From NCBI GenBank assembly GCA_035307785.1, contig DATGHS010000278.1, positions 1 through 29,424 of the forward strand: a stretch of DNA of 29,424 nt. Reading direction: 5' to 3'. Origin of the DNA: DATGHS01 sp035307785 (GTDB lineage Bacteria; Planctomycetota; Planctomycetia; Gemmatales; Gemmataceae). Within the stretch, counting starts at the first letter, position 1. Each line of letters opens with the position of its first letter. Of this stretch, positions 14,419 to 22,390 are shown one piece after another. A program made the position numbers and the translations under genes. Under the pieces are notes generated by a model, which saw only the letters and a list, made by a program, of their open reading frames with translations, was not told the DNA's origin and ran no database searches.

Positions 14419-14964
14419 ATGAGCGAGGCCGACCGCGTTTGGCGCGAGCGGGGCCTGCGCGAAGCGGTGCTGGCCGGCGACGAGCGCGCCTGGCGAACCT
14501 GGTACGACGAGTCGTTCGCTGCGCTCGACGCCTACGTCGCTTGGCGCTGTGGCGGTCTGCGCGACTTGGCCGACGAAGTGTTACAGGAAACCTGGCTGGT
14601 GGCGGTGCGCCGCGTGCGCGATTTTCAGCCGGATCGCGGAGCGTTTCAAGCCTGGCTGCGCGGAATCGCGGGCGGCGTCATTCGTAATCGGCTGCGCCGC
14701 CGGCAACGTGATCGGACCGTTGTGTCCCTTAACGGAGACGTGGCGTCGGGGCAGCCACACACCGATAAGCGTGAACGAAAAGAGCGCGTTGCCGAGGTGC
14801 TTGCGAAATTGCCGGAACACTACGAGGCGGTGCTGCGAGCCAAGTATCTCGATGGCAAAACGATGGCCGAAATCGCCACGGAGTGGAACGATTCGCTCAA
14901 ATCTGTGGAATCGCTGCTGACGCGAGCCCGCGACGCCTTTCGTCAAACATATTCTGAGGAATGA
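14419..14964 (+). CDS. ECF-family RNA polymerase sigma factor
   Basis: The 181-aa product has sigma region 2 (RAWRTWYDESFAALDAYV, then DLADEVLQETWLVAVRRV) and region 4 (LAKLPEHYEAVLRAKYLDGK, then TMAEIATEWNDSLKSVESLL with an HTH), the layout of extracytoplasmic-function sigma factors. It would direct RNA polymerase to promoters of a stress or envelope regulon, probably including its own operon. ATG 14419 is preferred over the frame start at 14326 because AGGAAGAGG lies just upstream and the extra residues come from a repeat. The next gene starts 4 bases after the stop codon, and its membrane protein may be the sensor or anti-sigma partner. Confidence 0.94.
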   Translation: MSEADRVWRERGLREAVLAGDERAWRTWYDESFAALDAYVAWRCGGLRDLADEVLQETWLVAVRRVRDFQPDRGAFQAWLRGIAGGVIRNRLRRRQRDRTVVSLNGDVASGQPHTDKRERKERVAEVLAKLPEHYEAVLRAKYLDGKTMAEIATEWNDSLKSVESLLTRARDAFRQTYSEE

Positions 14965-14968
14965 CACC

Positions 14969-15496
14969 ATGAGCGATATGCCGGCACCCGACGACTTAGA
15001 AGCGCTGCTGACACCAAATCTTATGCCGGCTTCAGCCGCTGTACGGGGGCTTATTGAGCGGCGGAGTTCGGGTGCCGTTCGCAGCCGATTGTGGCTGCGG
15101 CGCGGCCGGCTTGTGGTAGCGCTGGCTGCTTGCTACCTAGCCGGCATGGTGACAATTGATTTTTTACGCATGCGCCCGGACATAGTTACGGTTGGTGTGC
15201 TGCGCACGTTGCCGGAGAGGATAGTTGTAGTCATTCCGGCCGAAGCCCCCCTCGCGGTGGAACTGCGGGCCGAGCAGGCGTTGCCGCCGGAGCAAGCCCA
15301 GGTTTACTTTACGGCCGGAAAGCGCTATGCCACCGAAGCCGGCGACTGGGATTCGGCTCTGCGCTGCTACCGAAATGCGCTGGATGCCGACCCGAAACAA
15401 GCAGAACGAATCGATCCAGACAACGATGATTGGTTAACCATGGCGTTGAAACTCGATCGCCAGAAGGAGAAAGAAAATGCGAAGCATGAGAATTAG
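14969..15496 (+). CDS. Single-pass membrane protein with TPR-like region, possible anti-sigma partner
   Basis: The 175-aa product has a soluble N-terminus, one membrane helix at about 47-66 (LVVALAACYLAGMVTIDFL) and an outside part with a TPR-like helix pair, YFTAGKRYATEAGDWDSALR to ALDADPK (about 112-142). Its placement 4 bases after an ECF sigma gene, with GAGGA in the end of that gene as ribosome site, is typical of planctomycete sigma/membrane-partner operons. No zinc-binding anti-sigma HxxxCxxC motif is visible, so anti-sigma function is an inference from position only. Its 3' end overlaps the next gene by 20 bases in another frame. Confidence 0.8.
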   Translation: MSDMPAPDDLEALLTPNLMPASAAVRGLIERRSSGAVRSRLWLRRGRLVVALAACYLAGMVTIDFLRMRPDIVTVGVLRTLPERIVVVIPAEAPLAVELRAEQALPPEQAQVYFTAGKRYATEAGDWDSALRCYRNALDADPKQAERIDPDNDDWLTMALKLDRQKEKENAKHEN

Positions 15497-16655
15497 TGTG
15501 CTAACCATGCTGGCCGGCTTGATTGCCTGCCCGGTCTGGGCCCAGCCGACGACGCCCGGCGCAGCGCCCCCCGGCGGATCGTCGCCACCGAAGGCGACAA
15601 CACCCAGCAATGAATCGCCCAAGACTGCACCCGTGGCGAAACCGCCAGCCGGCAGTCTGGAGGAACTGCTGGCGACAGCCCTGCGCAACAACCCTGATAT
15701 TCGCGTCGCCGAGGCCAAGCTTCGCGAAGCCGAGGCCAATCTGAATAAAGCGCGCATCCAGGTGATGCAGCAGGTAGTTTCGCTGAAGAACGCCGTAGAT
15801 GCCCAAAAAAAAGCTGCGGAAGTAGCCGAACAATCGCACAAGCGCATTCAGGAATTGAAGAAGAGTAATGTGGTCCCGGAAGCGGAAGTCACTCAGTCGG
15901 AAGCGCTGTTAGCCAAGGCCAAAGCCGACCTCGCAAAACTCGAGGCGGACCTGGCGATTCCGCTGGGCCGCTTGCCGGGAAAATACGATACAGTGGATGG
16001 AGGCTCAAACACAATCTTTCAAGGTTTGAGCAGGAACGATGCGATTTGGCTGGATTGGAGCAATACTCTGAACCTCAATGCGTCAAACAATCCCTGGACG
16101 TACCCACAGGCAACATATCCGGGCCAATGGACGCCGCAGGCCCAATGGCAACTCAATAACCTGGGTTCGGGCAATGTAACGAATCCTTACCAGATACCCA
16201 GCACGATCCGCACGGTCGTCAACCTGCCTGCTGATTACTCCGGAACAACGAAAGCAGCGGCCGGCAGCGTTGCCGACAAAATTCGCACTGCACTGGATAA
16301 GCCGATCAAGATCGAGTGGAAGCAACCCATGCCACTGAACGATGTGATTGAGTTTTTGCGGTCCAAAGCAGAGATAGATGTACCATTCCGCATCTTGCTT
16401 GACAACGATGCCAAGTCCCGCATCGATTTGATGACCGGCGAGTTGCCGCTGGGCGCCTGGCTGCAAGCAGTGGAAGACTCGATTCCGCAACTAATCATTG
16501 TGGTGCGCGACTATGGTCTCGTGGTGACCACGCGCGGCCGTTTGCCGCAGGACGCCGAACCGGTGCGCAGCTTTTGGCAGCGATCCAAAGCGCAACAAAA
16601 GGCAACCACGGCGAAGGAGCCCGAGCGAGTGACCGCGCCGCCCAAGGCGAAGTGA
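15477..16655 (+). CDS. Exported coiled-coil protein with a secretin N-domain/STN-like C-terminus
   Basis: The 392-aa product begins with a signal peptide (MRSMRISVLTMLAGLIACPV, cleavage near AQP). A Pro/Ala-rich linker follows, then long charged helices at about 60-165 (AEAKLREAEANLNKA and AEVTQSEALLAKAKADLAKL), which look like the coiled coil of a TolC/HlyD-type protein. The region at about 265-345 (KPIKIEWKQPMPLNDVIEFL, then LPLGAWLQAVEDS and YGLVVTTRGRL) resembles the N-domain/STN fold of secretins and TonB receptors. It probably acts in the periplasm. An alternative start is 15486. It is co-transcribed with the sigma and membrane genes, so it may be a target or a sensor of that ECF system. 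The Tyr/Trp/Asn-rich middle (180-235) has no known match. Confidence 0.83.
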   Translation: MRSMRISVLTMLAGLIACPVWAQPTTPGAAPPGGSSPPKATTPSNESPKTAPVAKPPAGSLEELLATALRNNPDIRVAEAKLREAEANLNKARIQVMQQVVSLKNAVDAQKKAAEVAEQSHKRIQELKKSNVVPEAEVTQSEALLAKAKADLAKLEADLAIPLGRLPGKYDTVDGGSNTIFQGLSRNDAIWLDWSNTLNLNASNNPWTYPQATYPGQWTPQAQWQLNNLGSGNVTNPYQIPSTIRTVVNLPADYSGTTKAAAGSVADKIRTALDKPIKIEWKQPMPLNDVIEFLRSKAEIDVPFRILLDNDAKSRIDLMTGELPLGAWLQAVEDSIPQLIIVVRDYGLVVTTRGRLPQDAEPVRSFWQRSKAQQKATTAKEPERVTAPPKAK

Positions 16656-16662
16656 TATTGAA

Positions 16663-16700
16663 AACCGGTTGCGGTTTAGCTTGCTAAGCCGCAACCGGCT
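16663..16700. terminator. Bidirectional hairpin terminator candidate
   Basis: Eighteen-base arms (16663-16680 and 16683-16700) around a 2-base gap pair with two mismatches that are G-U compatible on one strand. It lies between two convergent genes, and its right arm ends in the stop codon of the minus-strand gene. No T-run follows directly, so rho-independent action is not assured. Confidence 0.65.
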
Positions 16701-16956
16701 ATTCGCGCGCCTTCAACATCGCTTGCTGAATCAGCGTCTTCGCTTTTTGCAACGTACGCAGCAACTCCACCACGTCGAGCGGCGGCTCGCCCGCCCGCGG
16801 CCCCTTCTCTACGCGGCAATACACGGTATGCTGGCCCACGGCCGCCATCACGTCGGTAAGCTGATCCAATGCCAGCGCCAAATCTCCGGCTGGCTCGCCC
16901 ATCATCGTGCGGTAATCGTCGCGCTTCGTTTGCTCTTCAGGGGTGAGATCGGACAT
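16699..16956 (-). CDS. Small conserved-looking protein of unknown function
   Basis: The 85-aa product is soluble and largely helical, with a charged N-terminus (MSDLTPEEQTKRDDYRTMMG) and a likely coiled or bundle-forming C-terminal part (VVELLRTLQKAKTLIQQAML). I do not recognise the family. The start is the ATG at 16956; the frame opens with a TTG at 16974. It is transcribed divergently from the FHA/pseudokinase gene and converges on the exported coiled-coil gene. Confidence 0.65.
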   Translation of the reverse strand: MSDLTPEEQTKRDDYRTMMGEPAGDLALALDQLTDVMAAVGQHTVYCRVEKGPRAGEPPLDVVELLRTLQKAKTLIQQAMLKARE

Positions 16957-17163
16957 CGGTGTTTCTCGTGGCAAATTGCTTCGATCCTCGCAAAGACATA
17001 TTGTACAATTCGCTTCAGCATACGTTTGTTGCGCCCCGATTTATCGGGAAGTGAACAGGCCGCATAAATGCAGCCACTACAAACGCCATAGGCTTGCGTG
17101 ATCCAGTCCCTGTGCATATGATCGAAAATCATCGTACCTGATTCCTGTGCGGGAGGCGCATTC

Positions 17164-18411
17164 ATGAGTTGGCAATTGAACATCATCGGCGGGCCGGATA
17201 GTGGCAAAACGCTGACTCTTCAACCCGGTGCCGATATGATGGTAGGCCGGGGCGAAAAATCCTTTTATCGTCTCAGCGATCCGCGTGTCTCGCGCTCGCA
17301 TTGCCAGATCACCATGGAAAACGACATCGTCACACTCTCGTGCCACGGTGGCTCGGGCGGCACCCGGGTCAACGGTAAAACCATCACTACTCAGCTACTG
17401 AAGCTCGGTGACGTAATTCAAATCGGCGACACGCAATTGCGCCTGCAAATGGGCGATTTCCCCGTTTCCGTGGCCATGGGTGCATTGGACCCCAACGCTC
17501 CGAAGGCGGGCGGGCAGAAAACCTCGTTGGCCGAGGTCGAGGCCCTGGCCGGCAAGAAAATTGGCCGCTTTGAGATTGGCCCGATGATCGTGGGCCGGGG
17601 CAACTCCAGTGTTGTCTTTTTCGCCAACGACACCGAGCACGGCAACCGGCCGGTCGCGCTCAAGGTGCTCAAGCCGGAGTTTGCCGAAGATGAAGAGGAA
17701 AAAGAGCGCTTCATTCGGGCCATGAAGACGATGATGCCATTGCGCCACCCGAATCTTGTGGCCCTGCACGGGGCCGGCAAGAACGGGCCGTTCTGCTGGG
17801 TGGCGATGGAATACATTGCCGGCGAAACACTGACCGAGGTCATCAAGCGCATCGGCGTGGCCGGCATGCTCGATTGGAAGCACGCCTTCCGCGTGGGGGC
17901 GGAAATTGGCCGGGCCCTGGATTATGCACACTCGCAAAACGTCATCCACCGCAACGTTACGCCCGATAAGATTCTGCAAGACGCCACATCGAAGACCTGT
18001 AAGCTGGGCGACCTGATGCTGGCCAAGGCGCTGGAAGGACCGATGGCAAAGCAGATCACCCGGCCCGGGCAGATTCTGGGCGACGTACGCTACATGTCGC
18101 CGGAACGCACCCGCGGCGTAACGGAGTTGGACGCCCGCGCCGACCTCTACGGCCTCGGCGCCACGCTCTACGCCCTGCTCACCGGCCACCCGCCGTTCGA
18201 AGGCGACACGCTGGTCGAGCAAATCGCCAAGATTCGACAGAACGACCCGGTGAAACCGACCAAGTACCAAATGTCGATCCCCAGCGCCTTCGAAGGCCTC
18301 GTGCTGAAGCTGCTGGCCAAGAAGCCGGAGGACCGCTACCAAACCGCGGCCGATATGCTGAAGGACCTGGAGCGCATCGGCAAATTCAACGGCGTAAAGA
18401 TGCCCGGGTAG
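17164..18411 (+). CDS. FHA-domain protein with a Ser/Thr pseudokinase domain
   Basis: The 415-aa product combines two signalling modules. Residues 1-100 are an FHA phosphothreonine-binding domain: VGRGE (27-31), RVSRSHCQI (41-49) and VNGKTI (69-74) carry the expected Arg, Ser, His and Asn-Gly. Residues about 134-405 have a Hanks-kinase fold: glycine loop VGRGNSSVV, VALK (Lys167), MSPE (311-314), DLYGLG (327-332). The catalytic HRDxKxxN reads HRNVTPDKI, so the base Asp is Asn264, and DFG reads DLM (283-285). The helix-C Glu position also seems to be Ala. It is therefore probably a pseudokinase acting as a scaffold or allosteric switch. No transmembrane segment is seen. GGGAGG precedes the ATG by seven bases. 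Confidence 0.9.
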   Translation: MSWQLNIIGGPDSGKTLTLQPGADMMVGRGEKSFYRLSDPRVSRSHCQITMENDIVTLSCHGGSGGTRVNGKTITTQLLKLGDVIQIGDTQLRLQMGDFPVSVAMGALDPNAPKAGGQKTSLAEVEALAGKKIGRFEIGPMIVGRGNSSVVFFANDTEHGNRPVALKVLKPEFAEDEEEKERFIRAMKTMMPLRHPNLVALHGAGKNGPFCWVAMEYIAGETLTEVIKRIGVAGMLDWKHAFRVGAEIGRALDYAHSQNVIHRNVTPDKILQDATSKTCKLGDLMLAKALEGPMAKQITRPGQILGDVRYMSPERTRGVTELDARADLYGLGATLYALLTGHPPFEGDTLVEQIAKIRQNDPVKPTKYQMSIPSAFEGLVLKLLAKKPEDRYQTAADMLKDLERIGKFNGVKMPG

Positions 18412-18455
18412 AAATGCGGAATGCGGAACTCGGAATGGGGAATCCTCTTCGTCTG

Positions 18456-18478
18456 GTTACCACGCAGAGCGTGGTAAC
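18456..18478. repeat. Hairpin repeat downstream of the pseudokinase gene
   Basis: Arms GTTACCACGC and GCGTGGTAAC (18456-18465 and 18469-18478) are perfect complements around a 3-base loop. It lies between two convergent genes, and recalls a dispersed planctomycete palindrome; it could also terminate transcription. Confidence 0.75.
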
Positions 18479-18508
18479 GGGAAGTAAGCGGTCGGTGCTT
18501 TATATCGA

Positions 18509-18907
18509 TTACAAAAGCTCCTGAAGCAACTCTTTCACTTTGCTCTCAATCAAATCGCGCACTTGGCGGAAATGCTCCGGCGGCATTTCGCGTGGGTCGG
18601 GGATTTGCCAGTCGATGCGGTGCTTCGCTTTGGTGCCCGGGCAGGCGTCGCCGCAGCCCATCGTGACGGCCACATCGAAAACCCCATCCGGTAAATCATT
18701 CAAGCTCTTCGACCGGTGCTTCCTCAGATCGTAGCCGCGCTCGCGCATCGCTTCGACGGCCTTTGCGTTGATTTTTCCGGATGGCCGCGAGCCGGCACTA
18801 TATGCTTCGACACCGGCACCGCCGTGCAGGCGCGCGAAGCCCTCGGCCATCTGGCTGCGGTTAGAATTCTCCACGCAGACGAACAGAAGCCGGATCGGTT
18901 CGCTCAT
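18509..18907 (-). CDS. arsC: Arsenate reductase, LMW-phosphatase fold
   Basis: The 132-aa product matches thioredoxin-coupled ArsC, which reduces arsenate to arsenite in the cytoplasm. The P-loop is VCVENSNRSQM (Cys11 to Arg17) and the second redox region is TMGCGDACPG (Cys85, Cys89), as expected of this class. DPREMP (104-109) holds the general-acid Asp-Pro. I chose ATG 18907; the longer open frame to 19372 lies antisense-like across the aquaporin gene and is rejected. Its start overlaps the aquaporin stop (ATGA), so the two are coupled. With the aquaporin it probably forms an arsenate detoxification route. No ArsR regulator is visible in the window. Confidence 0.92.
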   Translation of the reverse strand: MSEPIRLLFVCVENSNRSQMAEGFARLHGGAGVEAYSAGSRPSGKINAKAVEAMRERGYDLRKHRSKSLNDLPDGVFDVAVTMGCGDACPGTKAKHRIDWQIPDPREMPPEHFRQVRDLIESKVKELLQELL

Positions 18908-19578
18908 GAGCAGGCCTCCCGTGCGGTGCAACAACCCGGCGCTTGGATCACGCGGCAAGCGCCGACCGCCAGCAGCGCGCCCAATACCGGAGCGGTGAGA
19001 TAAATCCACAAATGCTCGAAATGAAGACTGAACGCAGCCGGCGCCAGCGAGCGAGCCGGGTTCATCGACGCGCCGCAAATGGGCCCGGCGAACATCGCTT
19101 CCAAACCAATCACGCCTCCCACAGCTACTCCAGCCATGAGTCCTTTTTCCTTGGCGCCGGTGGAAACGCTCAGGATCACGAACATTAAGAGCATCGTAAG
19201 AATGAATTCCAAAATGAAGGAATGAAAAGGCCAGCCAACGGGCAGTGTCGCGCCCAACGTAGCGTGCTGTGAAAACAGCAGTTTTAATACGGCGCTTGCC
19301 AGAAGTGCTCCGGCGCATTGCGCCAACAGATAGGGTAGCACCTGCCGGCCCGGAAACCGACGCGCGGCCCAAAAGCCGATGGTGACCGCCGGATTCAAAT
19401 GGGCGCCGGAGACATCGCCGAGAGCGTAGATTAGTGCCAGCACCACGAGACCAAAGGTCAACGCGATGCCCACGTGCGTGACGGTGCCCCCGCTGATGCC
19501 GTTAATAATGATCGCCCCCGTTCCAGCGAAAACCAGAGCGAACGTTCCGAAAGCTTCCGCCGCGAGTTGCCGTCGCAT
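18904..19578 (-). CDS. Aquaporin / MIP-family channel (AqpS-like)
   Basis: The 224-aa membrane protein has six helices and both half-helix signatures: SGAHLNPAVT with NPA at 62-64 and GASMNPARS with NPA at 173-175, the second followed by Arg176 of the selectivity filter. MIP channels conduct water or small neutral solutes such as glycerol and arsenous acid. In Sinorhizobium meliloti an aquaporin (AqpS) in an ars operon releases arsenite made by ArsC. The 4-base overlap with arsC here suggests the same job, although the substrate cannot be read from sequence. The Cys-rich tail (GACRVIQAPGCCTAREACS) is unusual and might bind arsenite. It is transcribed divergently from the amidohydrolase. Confidence 0.93.
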   Translation of the reverse strand: MRRQLAAEAFGTFALVFAGTGAIIINGISGGTVTHVGIALTFGLVVLALIYALGDVSGAHLNPAVTIGFWAARRFPGRQVLPYLLAQCAGALLASAVLKLLFSQHATLGATLPVGWPFHSFILEFILTMLLMFVILSVSTGAKEKGLMAGVAVGGVIGLEAMFAGPICGASMNPARSLAPAAFSLHFEHLWIYLTAPVLGALLAVGACRVIQAPGCCTAREACS

Positions 19579-19677
19579 GAAAATTCAATCCTTCGTGGTG
19601 TCCTGCTTCGATCTTCCCTGCATATCATACGACTCATGCCCAACTTCGCCTTCCCGCATTCCCGCGAGGTCATTCGC

Positions 19678-19761
19678 ATGTTTGCCCGAATGTCTTGCTC
19701 TGTTGCCGTGTAGATAGCGCTTACCTTAGGGGCACGCGCCGACAAGCCGCCGGCACCGCCA
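19678..19761 (+). other. Probable signal-peptide region of the amidohydrolase with an in-frame amber codon
   Basis: ATG 19678, preceded by GAGG at 19666-19669, opens the same frame as the amidohydrolase and reads MFARMSCSVAV, then TAG (19711-19713), then IALTLGARADKPPAPP into the enzyme. Replacing the TAG with a sense codon would give a plausible cleavable signal peptide ending ARA. So either this gene carries a nonsense mutation or a sequencing error, or translation starts only at the downstream GTG codons. Confidence 0.65.
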
Positions 19762-21396
19762 GTGGTGATTGACTTGCTGCTTGTGAACGGAAAGATTTGG
19801 ACGGGCGACCCGGCGAAGCCGCAAGCGGCGGTGGTGGCTACAAACCAGGGGCGCATTCTCTTCGTAAAGACCAATGCGGAGATGGAGTTGTATCAGGAGG
19901 ATTTGAAGAAACTCATGATCCGCCGCACGGTTGATCTGGGGGACCGCCGGGTTGTTCCCGGCTTCTACGATTCGCACGTGCATTTCTTTTCGTCCGGCCA
20001 ACTGCTGGGCCAGGTGATGTTGAAGGATGCGAAGGACGAAAAGGAATTCGGCCGGCGGCTACGCGAGCAGGACAAGAAGTTGCCGAAAGGCCGCTGGATG
20101 CTGGGCGGGGACTGGGACCATGACAGGGCGCTCAATGGCAAGCTGCCCACAGCCAAGTTAATCGATCAATTTGTCGCCGACCGGCCGGTGTTTCTGCCGC
20201 GCTACGATGGCCACATGGCGATTGCAAATACGAAGGCGCTACAACTGGCCGGCATCAACGAGAAGACGCCGGAGCCGGCCGGCGGCGTGATTTACAAAGA
20301 TGAGCACGGCAAGCCGACGGGCCTCCTTCGCGACAACGCAATGGACCTCGTGTACCGCCTGATTCCGCCGCCGGATGACATTGAGATTGCCGAAGCCGTG
20401 CACGCCGCGATGGCCGAGGCGCGCCGCGTCGGCGTTACTAGCGTGCAGGACATGGATGGCAGCGATGCGGTTACGCGGCGCAAGCTTTTTCAGTTGTACC
20501 AGTGGTTGGCCCGCGAAGAAAAACTCACGCTACGAATCGACTTCCGCTGGCCGCTGGCCCAGTGGAAGGATCTGGCAAACCTTGGCGTTGAAGCGAACTT
20601 CGGCAACGAATACGTTCGCATTGGCGGGGTAAAGGGCTTTGTCGATGGCTCGCTCGGTTCCAGCACCGCGAAGTTCTTCGAGTCGTTCGTCAATGAGCCG
20701 AACAGCACCGGCATGTGGGTGACGCCGCGCTCGAAGCTGCTGGAGTATATTCTCGCCGCTGACAAGGCCGGGCTTTCGGTCGCGGTGCACGCGATTGGCG
20801 ATCAAGCCAATGCCGAGCTGCTGGATATTTTCGCGGAAGTGACTCAAAAGAATGGTCCCCGTGACCGGCGCTTCCGGATCGAGCACGTGCAGCACCTGCG
20901 GCCGCAGGAGATCAAGCGATTCAAGGAACTGAATGTGATTGCTTCGATGCAGCCATACCACGTTATCGACGATGGCCGCTGGGCCGAGGGCCGCATCGGC
21001 GCGAAGCGCTGCGCCGCGTCGTATGTGTTCCGCTCGCTGCTGGATGCTGGGGCGGTGCTGGCCTTTGGCTCCGATTGGTCGGTCGCCCCGCTCAGCCCGA
21101 TTGAGGGCATTGATGCGGCCGTAAATCGCCGCACGCTCGACGGTAAGCACCCGGATGGCTGGTTCCCGGAGCAGAAGATCACAGAGGAAGAATCGCTGCG
21201 GGCCTATAACTACGGCTCCGCCTACGCCGGCTTCCAGGAACACGAACGCGGCACACTGGAGCCGGGGAAATTCGCCGACATCGTGGTCCTTTCCCGCGAC
21301 ATTCTTGATCCGTCCGAGCGCGACGATATCTCGAAGACCGAGGTGATGACTACGATAGTACGCGGGAAGATTGTGTACGAGAAGAAGGAAGAATAG
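19762..21396 (+). CDS. YtcJ-like amidohydrolase (amidohydrolase 3 family)
   Basis: The 544-aa product is a zinc-type hydrolase of the amidohydrolase-3/YtcJ family, whose substrates are mostly unknown. Metal-site motifs are DSHVHFF (His72, His74), VAVHAIGDQAN, FRIEHVQHL and FGSDWSVAPLSP. The N-terminal VNGKIWTGD and the C-terminal GTLEPGKFADIVVLS, with DPSE, form the small beta-sandwich domain. The length is normal. GTG 19762 is the first available start after an in-frame stop, but the better start, ATG 19678, lies beyond an amber codon. If the signal peptide is genuine, the enzyme would be exported. Downstream (21401-21461) lies a palindromic repeat. Confidence 0.88.
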   Translation: MVIDLLLVNGKIWTGDPAKPQAAVVATNQGRILFVKTNAEMELYQEDLKKLMIRRTVDLGDRRVVPGFYDSHVHFFSSGQLLGQVMLKDAKDEKEFGRRLREQDKKLPKGRWMLGGDWDHDRALNGKLPTAKLIDQFVADRPVFLPRYDGHMAIANTKALQLAGINEKTPEPAGGVIYKDEHGKPTGLLRDNAMDLVYRLIPPPDDIEIAEAVHAAMAEARRVGVTSVQDMDGSDAVTRRKLFQLYQWLAREEKLTLRIDFRWPLAQWKDLANLGVEANFGNEYVRIGGVKGFVDGSLGSSTAKFFESFVNEPNSTGMWVTPRSKLLEYILAADKAGLSVAVHAIGDQANAELLDIFAEVTQKNGPRDRRFRIEHVQHLRPQEIKRFKELNVIASMQPYHVIDDGRWAEGRIGAKRCAASYVFRSLLDAGAVLAFGSDWSVAPLSPIEGIDAAVNRRTLDGKHPDGWFPEQKITEEESLRAYNYGSAYAGFQEHERGTLEPGKFADIVVLSRDILDPSERDDISKTEVMTTIVRGKIVYEKKEE

Positions 21397-21400
21397 TCTC

Positions 21401-21461
21401 ACCGCAAAGACGCCAAGGACGGAAAGATTCCTTATACATTAGCGTTCTTTGCGTCTTCGCG
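21401..21461. repeat. CGCAAAGACGC-type inverted repeat
   Basis: Left arm (about 21401-21421), containing CGCAAAGACGCCAAGGACG, pairs imperfectly with the right arm (21443-21461), CGTTCTTTGCGTCTTCGCG. This is a well-known type of dispersed intergenic palindrome. It separates the amidohydrolase from the DUF1559-like gene. Confidence 0.75.
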
Positions 21462-21478
21462 ATTGATATGGTAGTCCC

Positions 21479-22312
21479 ATGCGTGTCGCACTCAAGCTCG
21501 CCGCCTTTTTCCTCATCGCCGTTTTCCTCATCGGCATGCTGGCGACGGTCATCTTGCGCATGCGGGAATCGGCCAATCGCTTGCGCTGCCAGGACCATTT
21601 GCGGCAGGTCGGTTGGTTCGCGCTGTGGGACTATACCGACCGCGATCTGGCATTTCCGAAGGATGCGCCGAAACCATTTCAGTTGCCAATGGATGCCAAA
21701 CCGAAGGCCGACCTCATGTTTCCACCCGGCACACTGGCGAATCCCAATTTACCCCCCGAGCAACGGCTAAGCTGGGAAGTGATCCTGCTGCCGCACCTGG
21801 GCCGGGAACCGTTGCAGAAGCAATTCGACCTGTCGCAAGGCTGGCAGGCGGAAGCGAACCACAACGCGGTTTGCACGCTGGTGCCGCTGTATCTTTGCAC
21901 ATCGGTGTATCGGCCGGTGCCGCCGGACCAGCCGGCCCAGAATAATTACATCGGCATGGCCGGGCTTGGCTTCGATGCCCCGAAGCTGCTGCAGACCGAT
22001 CCGCACGCCGGCTTCTTTCGGTACGACGACGCGACAAAAATCGGTTCCATCCAGCGTGGCCTCAGCTACACTATGACGATCATCGAAACGACGAATGAAA
22101 TTGGCCCGTGGGCCGCCGCCGGGCCGAGCACTGTGCGCGGCCTGGATGCGGATGCCCAGCCTTACATCGGCCGTGGCCGGCAGTTCGGCGGGGCGCATCC
22201 CGATGGTGCGAATGCATCTTTCGCCGACGGCTCGGTGCGGTTTCTGAGATGGAACATGAGCGCGAAGTCGTTTCAAGCGATGGTGACGCTCGCAGATCGC
22301 GGGCAAGAGTGA
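21479..22312 (+). CDS. DUF1559-like, H-X9-DG family protein
   Basis: The 277-aa product belongs to the planctomycete pseudopilin-like DUF1559 group, paralogues of which fill these genomes. It has an N-terminal membrane helix (residues 5-26), then RESANRLRCQDHLRQVGW, the family's 'ARExARRxxCxNNLKQ' equivalent, and a C-terminal GGAHPDGANASFADGSVRFL with His240 and Asp-Gly at 250-251. Unlike most members it lacks the G/FTLIE prepilin peptidase site before the helix, so it is probably a membrane-tethered, non-processed variant. Its role is unknown; surface or pilin-like assembly is a family-level guess. Confidence 0.87.
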   Translation: MRVALKLAAFFLIAVFLIGMLATVILRMRESANRLRCQDHLRQVGWFALWDYTDRDLAFPKDAPKPFQLPMDAKPKADLMFPPGTLANPNLPPEQRLSWEVILLPHLGREPLQKQFDLSQGWQAEANHNAVCTLVPLYLCTSVYRPVPPDQPAQNNYIGMAGLGFDAPKLLQTDPHAGFFRYDDATKIGSIQRGLSYTMTIIETTNEIGPWAAAGPSTVRGLDADAQPYIGRGRQFGGAHPDGANASFADGSVRFLRWNMSAKSFQAMVTLADRGQE

Positions 22313-22315
22313 GCC

Positions 22316-22353
22316 CGCAGCGCCAGCAAGGGATGTCCCTTGGTTGCGCTGCG
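22316..22353. repeat. Hairpin repeat, CGCAGCGC/AAGGGA type
   Basis: Arms of 18 bases (22316-22333 and 22336-22353) pair with two mismatches around a 2-base loop. It sits 3 bases after the stop codon of the DUF1559-like gene and could be its terminator, and belongs to a type seen as a dispersed repeat. A second small hairpin (22370-22377 with 22381-22388) lies just beyond. Confidence 0.75.
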
Positions 22354-22390
22354 ATGCTATCCGTAATTTTCTTCTTGAGGCAAGAAGATT

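Noticed and set aside
18908..19372. N-terminal extension of the ArsC frame
   Set aside because: It overlaps the aquaporin gene out of frame; the ArsC domain begins at 18907 with a coupled ATG.
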